A DNA stretch of 64,000 bases. It comes from JAKAVN01 sp963734845 (GTDB lineage: Bacteria; Desulfobacterota; Binatia; Binatales; Binataceae). Under the pieces are notes generated by a model that saw only the letters and a list, made by a program, of their open reading frames with translations, did not search any database and was not told the origin of the DNA. A program made the translations under genes and the position numbers. The DNA is taken from positions 124,001 to 188,000 of the forward strand of contig CAVTIS010000017.1 of NCBI GenBank assembly GCA_963734845.1, written 5' to 3'. Positions within the stretch are counted from its first letter, which is position 1. Every line of letters begins with the position of its first letter. Below, piece by piece: positions 1-10,132 of this stretch.

Positions 1-2
1 GG

Positions 3-3000
3 ACGCCGCGATGGATAGACAGCCGGCAGTGGTCGTACGACTTCGACCAGGACCTGCCGGCGGGCGTGCGATGCACTTTCACGCTCGCGCCTGGCCTCAA
101 GACGCTCAAAGGTGCGGCCTTGGAGAGCCATCCACCTTTCATTTTCGGCACCGGCGGCCCGGCGGTGATTGAAACGCGGCCGTGGATGGGCGATTCGGGA
201 ATCGACGAGCATCAGGCGTTCGTGCTGGTGCTCGACGCCGAGCCGGTCGAGCGGACGGTCCTGGACCATGCCGAGTTCGCGGTCAAGGGGATGCCGCAGC
301 GGGTCGGCGCGACGATCATGAGCGGCGCGGACCGCGACCTGCTGCTCAAGCGTTTCAGCGATTTCATCAACCATCGCCCGGCGATCATTTTGCACGCCAG
401 GCAGGAGTTTCCGGACAACGCGGACATAAAGCTTATCTGGGGTAAGGGAATCGCGACCGTCAGCGGAATCGCAACCGCGCAGGATCAGGAAATAAACTTC
501 AAGGTGCGCCCTGCCTTTGAAGCGATCTTCAGATGCGAACGCGAGAACCCGTCGGCCGCGTGTATCCCGGTGACGCCGATGCGGCTTTCGTTTTCGGCGC
601 CGATATCGGCGGATAACGTAAAGCGCGTCACGATCGTCGGCTCCGACGGAATCCGGCGTCCCGCGCAACTACCCGACAGCGCTGACCTGTCGGACATCCG
701 CAACCTCGTTTTTCCCGGTCCCTTCAACGAATCCGTGCAATACACGATCGAGATTCCATCCGGCCTCACCGATGACACCGGCCGCCCGCTTGCCAACGCC
801 TCGCACTTTCCGCTCGCGGTGAAAACCGACGAGTTTCCGCCGCTCGCGAAATTCTCGGCGCGCTTCGGAATTATCGAGGAAGCGGACCCGACGCTGCCGG
901 TGACTATGCGCAACCTGGAGCCGCTGATCCGCGGCGCACGCCTGCAGGCCAGTGGTATGCCCTCGCCGACCGGCGCGCCGCTACGCGATTTTCTCAGCCG
1001 AATCGACGCGCGGGTCTTCGGACTTTCGACGCCGGATGCACCGGCTGTGATTTCGTGGCTGAGAAGAGTCGCGAGCGCCCAGCGCTCGCGATCGGTCTTT
1101 GCGGACGATAAGAGCGGCGGCGCGTCGAAATCCTTCACGATGCCGAAGCCCCACGGCGCCAAGGCGTTCGAGGTCGTCGGAATCCCGCTCGGCAAGCCCG
1201 GATTGTATATCGTGGAACTCAAGAGCGTGCATCTGGGCAGCGTGCTGCTGGGCAGGAACGCACCGATGTACGTGCCGACGGCGGCGCTGGTCACCAACCT
1301 TTCGGTCCATTTCAAGCAGGGCGCCGCGAATTCGCTGGTCTGGGTGACCACGCTCGAAGACGCGCGTCCGGTGGCAGGAGCGGCAGTGACGATCGCCGAT
1401 TGCCACGGTAATCGGCTGTGGGCTGGCACCACAGATCGCCAGGGGCTCGCGCTGGCGCCGAAGATCGACGCCGTGAGCAATCCGGTGAAATGCGAAGACC
1501 TGACGCCAAGCAAGTACGACTTCTACACCACGCAGACCCAGGCGCTGCAGGAGCTCGCGTCAGGAGTGCTGGTGACGGCGCGGCTCGGCAACGACTTCAG
1601 CTTCGTGCATTCGAGTTGGCGCTACGGAATCGAATCGTGGCGGTTTCATCTGCCGCAGGCATGGAATCCGAGCGACCTTGCGGCGCATACCGTGCTCGAC
1701 CGGCCGCTCTTGCGCGCGGGCGAAACGGTCCACATGAAACATTTTCTGCGGGCCAAGACCGTCGGCGGGTTTGCGATGGTGGCGGCGGCCGAGCGTCCGA
1801 CGAAAATGACGATCCGCGGCGTCGGCGGCGACCAGCACTATGACTTCCCGCTCAAATGGAGCGCGGCGGGCACCGCCGAGACCGATTGGCAGATCCCCAA
1901 GAGCGCGCGGCTTGGACAGTACTCGGTCACGATGGCGCTCAAGGTCGGTCCGCAGACCTATCCCAACGAGATCGAGACGGCAAACTTCCGGGTCGAGGAA
2001 TTCCGCATTCCGCTGATGAAGGCGGTGATTCGGATGCCGTCGGCGGTCCAGGTCGGGGTCACCAGCATTCCGATCGATCTGAGCGCGCAATATCTTTCGG
2101 GTGGCGCGGCGAGCGGATTGGCGGTCACGCTGCGGAGCCAGGTTCAGCCCGACGCGTACGTTTTCTTTCCCGACTTCGAGGATTTCGCCTTCGCCAACGG
2201 CGAGGTCAAGGAAGGAACCGTCACCAGCGAGTCGGAGTACCAGGGCTTTGAGATCACGAAGCCGCCGGGAATCCATCAGCGCAAGGACCTGACGCTCGAC
2301 GCGGCGGGCGGCGTGCGCACCGACATAACCGACATCGCGCGATCGGCCACGCCGACCAGCGTGAGCGCGGAGATGGAATACCGCGACCCCAACGGCGAGA
2401 CGCAGACGGTATCCAACTCGATCACGATTTGGCCCGCGAAATGGTTGGTCGGAATCCGCGCCGACGACTGGGTGTCTTCGCCGGGCCACGTGCGATTCCG
2501 CGTCGCGGTGGTCAAGGAGGGCGGCAAAGCGGTCGCCGGCGCGCCGGTGCGGGTAGCAATTTTCACTCGCAAGACGTTCTCGTACCGCAAGCGCCTGGTC
2601 GGCGGATTTTACGCCTACGACAACACGATCGAGACGCGCCGTGCGGGTGAATTGTGCTCCGGCGTGACCGACGCGCGCGGTCTGCTGCTGTGCGACGCGA
2701 AGACCTCGCTCACCGGATCGGTGCAGGTGCAGGCGTCCGTGCGTGACGATGCCGGCAACTCTAGCGCGGCGTATACCGAAGTATTCATCCCCGGCGCGGA
2801 ACGCCTGTGGTTCGAGGGCCACGACGAAGATCGGATCGACCTGCTGCCCGAGCATCCGCAATACCAGCCGGGCGACCGTGCGCGCTTCCAGGTGCGGATG
2901 CCTTTCGCCGAAGCGACCGCGCTCGTGGCGGTGGAACGCGAAGGAATTATCGCGGCCTCCGTGGTTCATCTCTCGGGCCACAACCCAGTCATCACGCTGC

Positions 3001-5483
3001 CCGTGCGCGACTACGCGCCCAACGTGTTCGTGTCCGTGCTGGCGATTCGCGGGCGGGTCGGATCGCCCGCGGCGACCGGGATGCTCGACCTCGCCAAGCC
3101 GGCCTTCAGGTTGGGGATCGCGGAGATTCGCGTCGGATGGCGCGCCAATCGGCTCAACGTAACCGTCATGCCCCAGCGCCGCGTCTATCGCGTGCGCGAG
3201 AAGGCGAAAATCACGATCGCGGTCAGGACCGCGAGCGGCGCACCGCCACCCAGGGGCAGCGAAGTCGCGATCGCCGCAGTGGACCAGGGACTGCTGGAAC
3301 TCGCCAACAACGATAGCTGGAAGCTGCTCGACGCGATGATGGGGCGGCGGCCCTACCAGGTGGACACTTCGACTGCGCAGATGGAGGTCGTCGGCAAACG
3401 GCACTACGGGCTGAAGGCGCTGCCGCCGGGCGGCGGCGGCGGTCGGCGTATCACGCGCGAGCTGTTCGACACGCTGCTGTTGTGGAAAGCGACGGTGGCG
3501 CTGGATGCGGCGGGCAACGCGTCGGTCGAAGTGCCGCTCAATGATTCGTTGACCAGCTTCCGTATCGTCGCGATCGCGAGCGGCGGAATCAACATGTTCG
3601 GCACCGGCGACACGCTGATCCAGTCAACGCAGGATCTGATGATCCTGCCCGGCGTCTCGCCGATCATCCGCGCCAGCGACACGTTCGACGCGGAATTCAC
3701 CGTGCGCAATGCTTCCGACCAGCCTTTCACCGCGAACGTGAACGCGAAAATCGAAGGCGTCAACTCGCAGCCCGCACCGCAGGTGCTCGAACTCGCCCCG
3801 GGCGAGGGAAAATCGATCTATTGGAAAGTGGCAGTGCCGATGGGCGTCAGCGAGCTGCGCTATAGCGTCGACGCGGCGTCGATCGCCGGCGGACCATCGG
3901 ATCATCTGAAGATAACGCAGCGCGTGCTGCCGGTGGTGCCGGTCAGGACCTACCAGGCGACCCTGCTGCGATGGGAAAAGCCGATTGCCGAGCCAGTCGC
4001 GCTGCCCGCCGACGCGCTCGCGGGCCAGGGCGACGTGCAGGTCTCGCTCAGTCCGTCGCTCAGCGCGGGGCTCGACGGCGTGCGCGAATGGATGCGTGCG
4101 TATCCGTATACGTGCATGGAGCAGCGCGTGTCGCGCGCGGTCGCCCTCGGTGACCCGGTGTTGTGGAACAGCATCGCCACGGACCTGCCGCAATACCTCG
4201 ACGGCGACGGCCTGCTGAAGTTTTTTCCCGAAATGCGCGAGGGCAGCGACATCCTGACCTCGTACGTTTTTTCGATCGCGCATGAGGCCGGGCTGACGAT
4301 TCCGCCGCAGTCCGAAGAGGCGATGGTGCGCGGGTTGCGCGGCTTCATCGCGGGCACCGTGGTGCGCTACGGCGCGGTACCGGGCGCCGACCTGCCGCTT
4401 CGGAAAATCGCGGCGATCGAGGCGCTCTCGAGCGCCGGGAAGGCCAACGCCGCGATGCTCGGCAGCATCATCGTCGAGCCCAACCTGTGGCCCGACGCGA
4501 CGGTTGTCGAATGGTGGAACATCCTGCTGCGCATGCACGACGTTCCCGACCGCGCGCGCCGGCTTGCGGAGGCCGAGCAGATCGTGCGCTCGCGGCTCAA
4601 TTGGCAGGGCACCGGCGCGCATCTGTCGGGCGGCCACTGCTGGTGCCTGATGACCGACACGGAGAGCAACATGCTGCGACTCGACCTGCTGCTGGTCGAC
4701 AACAAGTTGTGGCATGACGAAGTGCCGCGCGTGATGCAGGGCGCGGTGCGGCTGCAGTCGCGAGGCGCGTGGACGACGACGCTCGCCAATGCGTGGGGCA
4801 CGCTCGCGGTGGAGAAATTCGCGCGCGCGTTCGAATCGGTGCCGGTCAAGGGAACGACCACGGCGTCGCTCGCGGCGGCTTCGCAGAAGCTCGATTGGGC
4901 GCACGATCCGAGCGGCGGCGACTTGAACCTTCCGTGGCCGCCGGCGCAAACCGATCTGCGCGTCGATCACAACGGCAGCGGAAATCCGTGGGTGCAGATT
5001 CGCGCTCGCGCCGCGATTCCGCTCAAGTCGCCGTTCTCGAGCGGCTACCGAATCACGCGGACGCTCAGCGCGGTGGACAAGAATCATAGCGGCGGATGGC
5101 GCCGCGGCGATATCGTGCGCGTGCATCTGAAGATCGAAGCGCAGACCGACATGACGTGGGTGGTGGTGAACGATCCGCTTCCGGCCGGCGCCTCGCATCT
5201 CGGCACCGGCCTTCGCCGCGATTCCACGATCGCGACCGCGGGCGAAAACGCGGGCGCCGACACTGTCAATAACGATTATTACTGGCCCGCCTTCGTCGAG
5301 CGCCCGTTCGACGCGTTTCGCGCCTACTACGACTACATCCCCAAGGGCACGTTCGAGGTCGAGTACACGATTCGGCTCAACCAGGCCGGCGTCTTTCAAC
5401 TCCCGACGACTCGAGTGGAGGCGCTCTACGAGCCCGAGATGCTGGGTGAGTTGCCCAACGCGCCGTTCGAGGTCGCGCCCTGA
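3..5483 (+). CDS. Bacterial alpha-2-macroglobulin family protein (5' end outside window)
   Basis: Large envelope protein of the bacterial alpha-2-macroglobulin family, thought to trap foreign proteases in the periplasm. About 1826 residues are visible. A GTG at 66 could be read as a start, but the frame is open to the left edge and codes for plausible family sequence (DQDLPAGVRCTFTL), so the gene is truncated by the window. The thioester motif CMEQ (Cys codon at 4113) sits in the C-terminal third after PYT, as in thioester-type members. A Gly-rich stretch and the ELFDTLLLW segment (near 3430-3490) match the family's central MG/bait region. The stop abuts the ATG of pbpC, the classic pairing of protease trap and peptidoglycan repair enzyme. 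Signal peptide or lipobox cannot be judged because the N-terminus is missing. Confidence 0.93.
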   Translation, partial: TPRWIDSRQWSYDFDQDLPAGVRCTFTLAPGLKTLKGAALESHPPFIFGTGGPAVIETRPWMGDSGIDEHQAFVLVLDAEPVERTVLDHAEFAVKGMPQRVGATIMSGADRDLLLKRFSDFINHRPAIILHARQEFPDNADIKLIWGKGIATVSGIATAQDQEINFKVRPAFEAIFRCERENPSAACIPVTPMRLSFSAPISADNVKRVTIVGSDGIRRPAQLPDSADLSDIRNLVFPGPFNESVQYTIEIPSGLTDDTGRPLANASHFPLAVKTDEFPPLAKFSARFGIIEEADPTLPVTMRNLEPLIRGARLQASGMPSPTGAPLRDFLSRIDARVFGLSTPDAPAVISWLRRVASAQRSRSVFADDKSGGASKSFTMPKPHGAKAFEVVGIPLGKPGLYIVELKSVHLGSVLLGRNAPMYVPTAALVTNLSVHFKQGAANSLVWVTTLEDARPVAGAAVTIADCHGNRLWAGTTDRQGLALAPKIDAVSNPVKCEDLTPSKYDFYTTQTQALQELASGVLVTARLGNDFSFVHSSWRYGIESWRFHLPQAWNPSDLAAHTVLDRPLLRAGETVHMKHFLRAKTVGGFAMVAAAERPTKMTIRGVGGDQHYDFPLKWSAAGTAETDWQIPKSARLGQYSVTMALKVGPQTYPNEIETANFRVEEFRIPLMKAVIRMPSAVQVGVTSIPIDLSAQYLSGGAASGLAVTLRSQVQPDAYVFFPDFEDFAFANGEVKEGTVTSESEYQGFEITKPPGIHQRKDLTLDAAGGVRTDITDIARSATPTSVSAEMEYRDPNGETQTVSNSITIWPAKWLVGIRADDWVSSPGHVRFRVAVVKEGGKAVAGAPVRVAIFTRKTFSYRKRLVGGFYAYDNTIETRRAGELCSGVTDARGLLLCDAKTSLTGSVQVQASVRDDAGNSSAAYTEVFIPGAERLWFEGHDEDRIDLLPEHPQYQPGDRARFQVRMPFAEATALVAVEREGIIAASVVHLSGHNPVITLPVRDYAPNVFVSVLAIRGRVGSPAATGMLDLAKPAFRLGIAEIRVGWRANRLNVTVMPQRRVYRVREKAKITIAVRTASGAPPPRGSEVAIAAVDQGLLELANNDSWKLLDAMMGRRPYQVDTSTAQMEVVGKRHYGLKALPPGGGGGRRITRELFDTLLLWKATVALDAAGNASVEVPLNDSLTSFRIVAIASGGINMFGTGDTLIQSTQDLMILPGVSPIIRASDTFDAEFTVRNASDQPFTANVNAKIEGVNSQPAPQVLELAPGEGKSIYWKVAVPMGVSELRYSVDAASIAGGPSDHLKITQRVLPVVPVRTYQATLLRWEKPIAEPVALPADALAGQGDVQVSLSPSLSAGLDGVREWMRAYPYTCMEQRVSRAVALGDPVLWNSIATDLPQYLDGDGLLKFFPEMREGSDILTSYVFSIAHEAGLTIPPQSEEAMVRGLRGFIAGTVVRYGAVPGADLPLRKIAAIEALSSAGKANAAMLGSIIVEPNLWPDATVVEWWNILLRMHDVPDRARRLAEAEQIVRSRLNWQGTGAHLSGGHCWCLMTDTESNMLRLDLLLVDNKLWHDEVPRVMQGAVRLQSRGAWTTTLANAWGTLAVEKFARAFESVPVKGTTTASLAAASQKLDWAHDPSGGDLNLPWPPAQTDLRVDHNGSGNPWVQIRARAAIPLKSPFSSGYRITRTLSAVDKNHSGGWRRGDIVRVHLKIEAQTDMTWVVVNDPLPAGASHLGTGLRRDSTIATAGENAGADTVNNDYYWPAFVERPFDAFRAYYDYIPKGTFEVEYTIRLNQAGVFQLPTTRVEALYEPEMLGELPNAPFEVAP

Positions 5484-7652
5484 ATGAAACGCCGCGCCGC
5501 ATGCGTGGCCGCGCTCGCCGCGGCGGGATTTGCGATCGGGATCGCGCTTTGCTGGCCTGCGGTGCCCAGCTTCGACGCGGTGCGCGCGCGATGGCGTCCC
5601 TCGGACGCGCAGCTGCTCGACCGCCGCGGCGAGCCGATCCACGAGCTTCGCGTCGACGCGCACGGACGGCGCCTGGCGTGGACTCCGCTCGCCGCCATCT
5701 CGCCCGCGCTGCAGGAAGCCGTCGTCACCTCAGAGGATCGGCGCTTCCAGAGCCATCATGGCGTCGATTTCGCCGCGCTCGCGGGGTCTGCCGCGCGCCG
5801 GCTTGCGGGCCGGCGTGGACGCGGCGCGAGCACGCTCACGATGCAGGTCGCCGCGATGCTCGACCCGCGAATCGCCCGCGCCGCTATGCGCCAGCGCACC
5901 GCGATGCAGAAGCTGCGGCAGATGCTCGCGGCGCTCGCGCTGGAGCGGCGATGGTCGAAGGCGCAGATCCTCGAAGCCTACCTCAACCTGGTGACCTATC
6001 GTGGCGAGATCGAGGGTGTTGGCGCCGCCGCGCGCGTGATGTTCGGCAAGGCGCCGGACGGGATCGACGCGGCGGAGGCGGTCGTGCTGGCGGCGCTTAT
6101 CAGAGCGCCCAATGCGCGGGCGGCCGCGCTCGGACGCCGCGCCGAGGCACTGCGTCTTGCGATGGATCGCCGCGATCCGTCGCGCGAAGTGTCGAGCGCG
6201 GAAATTTCAAGCGCGATTGACCGCGCGCTCGCGGCTCGCGCGAGCGACTTCACTCGCGTCACGCTTGCGCCGCGCGTCGCCGAGCAACTGCTGCGCAACG
6301 GACGTCTCACCGCGCAATCCACGTTGGATCGCGACCTGCAAGGCTTCGCACTCGACGCGCTGCGCCGTCACGTGGCCGAGGTTCACGAGCGCAACGTCGA
6401 TGACGGCGCGGTGGTGGTGGTCGAAAATTCCACCGGCGAAGTGTGGGCGTATGTCGGCGGCACTGGCGCCCTCTCCAGCGCGCCCTACGTTGATGGCGTG
6501 CGCACGATGCGTCAGCCGGGTTCGGCGTTGAAGCCATTTCTCTACGCGCTCGCGCTCGAACGCCGCCTGCTCACGCCGGCTTCGCTGCTCGAGGACACGC
6601 CGCTGGAGTTGCCCGAGCAGCGCGGGCTTTACCGGCCGCTCGATTACGACCGCGAGTTCCGCGGCCTGGTCTCGATGCGCGTCGCGCTGGCGTCCTCGCT
6701 CAACGTTCCCGCGGTGAGAACGATCGGCATGGTCGGCGTCGAGGCCTTCACCGGGCAGTTGCGCATGCTCGGCTTCGAAGGAATCGTCGAGCAGGGTGAC
6801 TACTATGGCGCGGCGCTAGCGCTCGGTTCGGCGGACGTGCGGCTGTGGGATCTCGTCAACGCCTACCGCACGCTCGCCAACGGCGGCCGCTACTCCGCGA
6901 TGCGCCTTTCACGCGGCGGCGCGCCGGAGCCCGCGCGGCAAAGCTACTCGCCAGCGACCGCGTTTCTGATTTCCGACATCCTCGCCGATCGCGCGAGCCG
7001 CGCTGCCACGTTCGGGCTGGAGAATTCGCTCGCGACGCGCTTTTGGAGTGCCGTCAAAACCGGCACCAGCAAGGACATGCGCGACAACTGGTGCGTCGGC
7101 TACACCGGCCGCTTTACGGTTGGCGTATGGGTCGGAAATTTCTCCGGCGCCTCGATGCACGAGGTGACCGGCATCACCGGTGCGGCGCCGGTATGGCTCG
7201 ACGTGATGAATTATCTCGACGAGCGCTTCGGCGGTGGCGCGATCGCGAAGCCGGCCGGCGTGACGGCGCGGATGGTCGAGTTTCCCAACGCGGTCGAACC
7301 CGCGCGCGAGGAGTGGTTCCTCGTGGGCACCGAGCCGAATCGCCAGGCGGCGCATCTCAACGACACGCCGCGAATTCTCTCGCCGGCGTCGGACACCGTG
7401 ATCGCCTTTGACCCCGATATCCCCAACGACCGCCAGCAAGTCGCCTTTGTCGCGAGCGCGGGTGGCAGCGGCGCCTCGCGCTGGACGCTCGATCATAAGA
7501 CGCTAGGTCCTGCTGACGGCGTAATGCTCTGGTCGCCGTCGCCCGGCGTTCACACGCTAGCTCTCGCCGACGCCGCGGGCCGCCCGCTCGACACCGCGAC
7601 GTTCAGGGTGCGCGGTGTAAGCGGCCCCGGTTTGCGGGGGTTGGCGAAATAG
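5484..7652 (+). CDS. pbpC: Penicillin-binding protein 1C (bifunctional glycosyltransferase/transpeptidase)
   Basis: Inner-membrane peptidoglycan synthase, 722 aa, normal for PBP1C. A short N-terminal hydrophobic anchor (residues about 8-25) precedes a GT51 transglycosylase domain with EDRRFQSHHG (E84 region), GASTLTMQVA and the ALERRWSKAQILEAYLN helix. The transpeptidase domain has PGSALKP (catalytic Ser about 347), SSLNVP and KTGTS (Lys about 525). The last 90 residues resemble the BiPBP_C domain. It begins directly after the alpha-2-macroglobulin stop, so the two are almost certainly co-transcribed and translationally coupled. The genus-wide pairing suggests a defence and repair role when the wall is breached; that function is inferred from the family. 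Confidence 0.96.
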   Translation: MKRRAACVAALAAAGFAIGIALCWPAVPSFDAVRARWRPSDAQLLDRRGEPIHELRVDAHGRRLAWTPLAAISPALQEAVVTSEDRRFQSHHGVDFAALAGSAARRLAGRRGRGASTLTMQVAAMLDPRIARAAMRQRTAMQKLRQMLAALALERRWSKAQILEAYLNLVTYRGEIEGVGAAARVMFGKAPDGIDAAEAVVLAALIRAPNARAAALGRRAEALRLAMDRRDPSREVSSAEISSAIDRALAARASDFTRVTLAPRVAEQLLRNGRLTAQSTLDRDLQGFALDALRRHVAEVHERNVDDGAVVVVENSTGEVWAYVGGTGALSSAPYVDGVRTMRQPGSALKPFLYALALERRLLTPASLLEDTPLELPEQRGLYRPLDYDREFRGLVSMRVALASSLNVPAVRTIGMVGVEAFTGQLRMLGFEGIVEQGDYYGAALALGSADVRLWDLVNAYRTLANGGRYSAMRLSRGGAPEPARQSYSPATAFLISDILADRASRAATFGLENSLATRFWSAVKTGTSKDMRDNWCVGYTGRFTVGVWVGNFSGASMHEVTGITGAAPVWLDVMNYLDERFGGGAIAKPAGVTARMVEFPNAVEPAREEWFLVGTEPNRQAAHLNDTPRILSPASDTVIAFDPDIPNDRQQVAFVASAGGSGASRWTLDHKTLGPADGVMLWSPSPGVHTLALADAAGRPLDTATFRVRGVSGPGLRGLAK

Positions 7653-7670
7653 CTTATAAACTCCGAAGCA

Positions 7671-8870
7671 ATGACGACCGCGCAGCCCTCATCGGTTGTG
7701 GGGCGCTCCGGATCCCCGCAAATACGCGAAATCCTTGACCGGGCGCGCGATGGCGCGCGCCTGGGCGAGGCTGACGCAATCGCGCTTATCGAGTGTCCCG
7801 CCGATGAGCGGCCCGCGCTGCTGGAGGCTGCGGGCGAGCTCCGTGATCGCGCCAAGGGACGCGTCGTCACGTACTCGCGCAAGGTTTTTCTGCCGGTCAC
7901 CAATCTCTGCCGCGACCGCTGCACCTATTGCACGTTTCGCAAGGATCCGGGCGAGCCGGGCGCCTGGACGATGACCCCAGCCGAAATTGCGCAATGGTCG
8001 CGGCGCGGACGCGCGCTCGGATGCCGCGAGGCGCTGATGTGCCTGGGTGATAAGCCGGAGCTGGCGTTCAAGGAATATCGCGAAACGCTCACGCGCCTGG
8101 GCGCGGCGAGCACGATCGATTACGTCGCGCGAGCCTGCGAGGTCGCGCTGGAGGAGGGCCTGCTGCCGCATACCAACGCGGGCATCATGAGCCGCGACGA
8201 GATGGTAATGCTGCGGCCGCTCAACGTCAGCATGGGGCTGATGCTCGAAAGCGTCTCGCCGCGGCTCCGCGCCAGCGGCGGAGTGCATCAGTGGGCCCCC
8301 GACAAGGATCCCGCGGTGCGGATGCGGATGATCGCGGAGGCCGGCGAGGCGCGCGTGCCGTTCACCACCGGAATTCTGCTCGGGATCGGCGAGACGCCGG
8401 CCGAGCGCGCGCAGAGCCTGATTGCGATCCGCGATTTGCACGAGCGCCACGGCCATATACAGGAAGTGATCATTCAGAATTTCCGCGCCAAGCCGGAGAT
8501 CGCGATGGCCGACGCGCCGGAGCTCGACGCGATGGAGATGGCGCGGGCGATTGCGACCGCGCGGATGGTGCTGGGGCCGAAGATGAACGTGCAGGCGCCG
8601 CCCAACCTCTCGCCCAACGAGATCGAGATGTTCCTCGCCGCTGGGATCAACGACTGGGGCGGCATCTCGCCGCTCAGCAAGGACTACGTCAATCCCGAGG
8701 CGCCGTGGCCACATATCGATCGGCTGGCCGAGCGCTGCGCGTGGGCCGGTTTCGAATTGCGCGAGCGGCTCGCAATCTATCCCGAATACGTCGATGATTA
8801 CTGGGTTGACCCGAAGCTGCGCCCGGCGCTCGCCCGGCACGCCACGGAAATCGACGGAGGTGCGTCGTGA
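7671..8870 (+). CDS. cofG: 7,8-didemethyl-8-hydroxy-5-deazariboflavin synthase subunit CofG
   Basis: Radical SAM enzyme that, with CofH, makes the F0 deazaflavin chromophore of coenzyme F420 from tyrosine and the flavin precursor 5-amino-6-ribitylaminouracil. 399 aa. The [4Fe-4S]/SAM motif CRDRCTYC lies at residues 80-87, followed by TF as in CofG proteins. ILLGIGET and PPNLSP are further family motifs. The stop overlaps the cofH start (GTGA), so translation is probably coupled. CofG and CofH are separate here, as in archaea and many non-actinobacteria, rather than fused as in FbiC. Confidence 0.95.
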   Translation: MTTAQPSSVVGRSGSPQIREILDRARDGARLGEADAIALIECPADERPALLEAAGELRDRAKGRVVTYSRKVFLPVTNLCRDRCTYCTFRKDPGEPGAWTMTPAEIAQWSRRGRALGCREALMCLGDKPELAFKEYRETLTRLGAASTIDYVARACEVALEEGLLPHTNAGIMSRDEMVMLRPLNVSMGLMLESVSPRLRASGGVHQWAPDKDPAVRMRMIAEAGEARVPFTTGILLGIGETPAERAQSLIAIRDLHERHGHIQEVIIQNFRAKPEIAMADAPELDAMEMARAIATARMVLGPKMNVQAPPNLSPNEIEMFLAAGINDWGGISPLSKDYVNPEAPWPHIDRLAERCAWAGFELRERLAIYPEYVDDYWVDPKLRPALARHATEIDGGAS

Positions 8871-10132
8871 ACCTGGAACTGCTGCGCAATTATGTTGACG
8901 AGATTGAAGCGGCGCCACTCGGTGCGCTGATGGATAAGGCGAGTCCCGCCGTCCGCGCGGCGCTCAAACGGAGCCGCGAGCGCCAGGAACTGACGGCCGA
9001 AGAAGGATTGCTGCTCTACACCGCCGCCGACGACGACTTGCGCGCGGCGATCAAGTGCGCGGATTTGGCCCGCGCCGAAGACGTCGGCGATGAAGTCACG
9101 TACGTCGTCAATCGCAACATCAATTTCACCAACATCTGCTTCGTCGGATGCCAGTTCTGCGGCTTCAAGCGCCAGCGCTGGGAGTCCGACGCCTACGATC
9201 ATTCCGACGAAACCATCCTGGGCAAGGTCGGCGACGCGGTGGCGCGCGGCGCGACCGAGATTTGCATGCAGGGCGGAATCAATGCCGAGGCCCCCGACTT
9301 CAAGTACCGCGACCTGCTGCACACGATCAAAGGCGGCTATCCGGAGATTCACATCCACGCGTTTTCGCCGATGGAGATCATGTTCGGCGCACGCCGCGTG
9401 CGTATGGAGTACCCGGAATATATCGCGATGCTGCGCGACGCCGGGCTGGGATCGATTCCCGGCACCGCGGCGGAGATTCTCGACGACAGCGTGCGCGAAA
9501 TCTTAAGCCACAAGAAAGTCGACGTCGCCACCTGGGTCGATATCATCACCACCGCGCACGCGCTCGGCGTGCGGACCACTTCGACCGTGATGTACGGCCA
9601 CGTCGAAAGCCCGCGCCACGTCGTCAACCATCTCAACCTCCTGCGCGACATCCAGAAACAGACCGGCGGCTTCACCGAGTTTGTGCCGCTGCGCTTCATC
9701 CACGAGAACACCGTGCTCTTCCGCAAGGGCCTGGTTGCCGAACCGCCGCCCAAGGGCACGCTCGACTTCCAGATGTACGCGGCGTCGCGCCTGTTCCTGC
9801 GCGGGCAGATCGACAACCTGCAGACCTCGTGGGTGAAGCTCGGGGTCGAACTCGCCGCGCTCACGCTGAAGACCGGATGCAACGATTTTTCGGGCACGCT
9901 GATGGAAGAAAGCATCACGGCCCAGGCCGGCGGCGACTCGGGCGAATTCGTCGCGGTGGACGTAATCGAAGAAAAGGCGCGCGCGATGGGCCGGGTAGCG
10001 GTCGAACGCAGCACGCTCTACAAGAAGCTCTACGGGAAGAAGGCTCCCAATGGCGCGCGGCCGATCATCACGTCACCTCCACCAGTCCCAGAGGCCGATC
10101 ATCACGCTTGCGGGGGGAGTGGGGGCCGCTAA
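8867..10132 (+). CDS. cofH: 5-amino-6-(D-ribitylamino)uracil-L-tyrosine 4-hydroxyphenyl transferase CofH
   Basis: Second radical SAM half of F0 synthase; transfers the tyrosine-derived hydroxyphenyl group onto the ribitylaminouracil. 421 aa. The cluster motif CFVGCQFC is at residues 91-98, preceded by NRNINFTNI. MQGGINAEAPDFKYRDL and the TGCNDFSGTLMEESIT block are characteristic. GTG start overlapping the cofG stop. The last ~20 residues after RPIIT (Ser/Pro then Gly-rich) look non-conserved and overlap cofD by about 83 bases. They may derive from a small duplication at the gene junction (see repeat 10059-10106). Confidence 0.95.
   Translation: MNLELLRNYVDEIEAAPLGALMDKASPAVRAALKRSRERQELTAEEGLLLYTAADDDLRAAIKCADLARAEDVGDEVTYVVNRNINFTNICFVGCQFCGFKRQRWESDAYDHSDETILGKVGDAVARGATEICMQGGINAEAPDFKYRDLLHTIKGGYPEIHIHAFSPMEIMFGARRVRMEYPEYIAMLRDAGLGSIPGTAAEILDDSVREILSHKKVDVATWVDIITTAHALGVRTTSTVMYGHVESPRHVVNHLNLLRDIQKQTGGFTEFVPLRFIHENTVLFRKGLVAEPPPKGTLDFQMYAASRLFLRGQIDNLQTSWVKLGVELAALTLKTGCNDFSGTLMEESITAQAGGDSGEFVAVDVIEEKARAMGRVAVERSTLYKKLYGKKAPNGARPIITSPPPVPEADHHACGGSGGR

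Noticed and set aside
1..65. GTG at 66 as the true start of the alpha-2-macroglobulin gene
   Set aside because: The frame is open to the window edge and the upstream codons look like family sequence.
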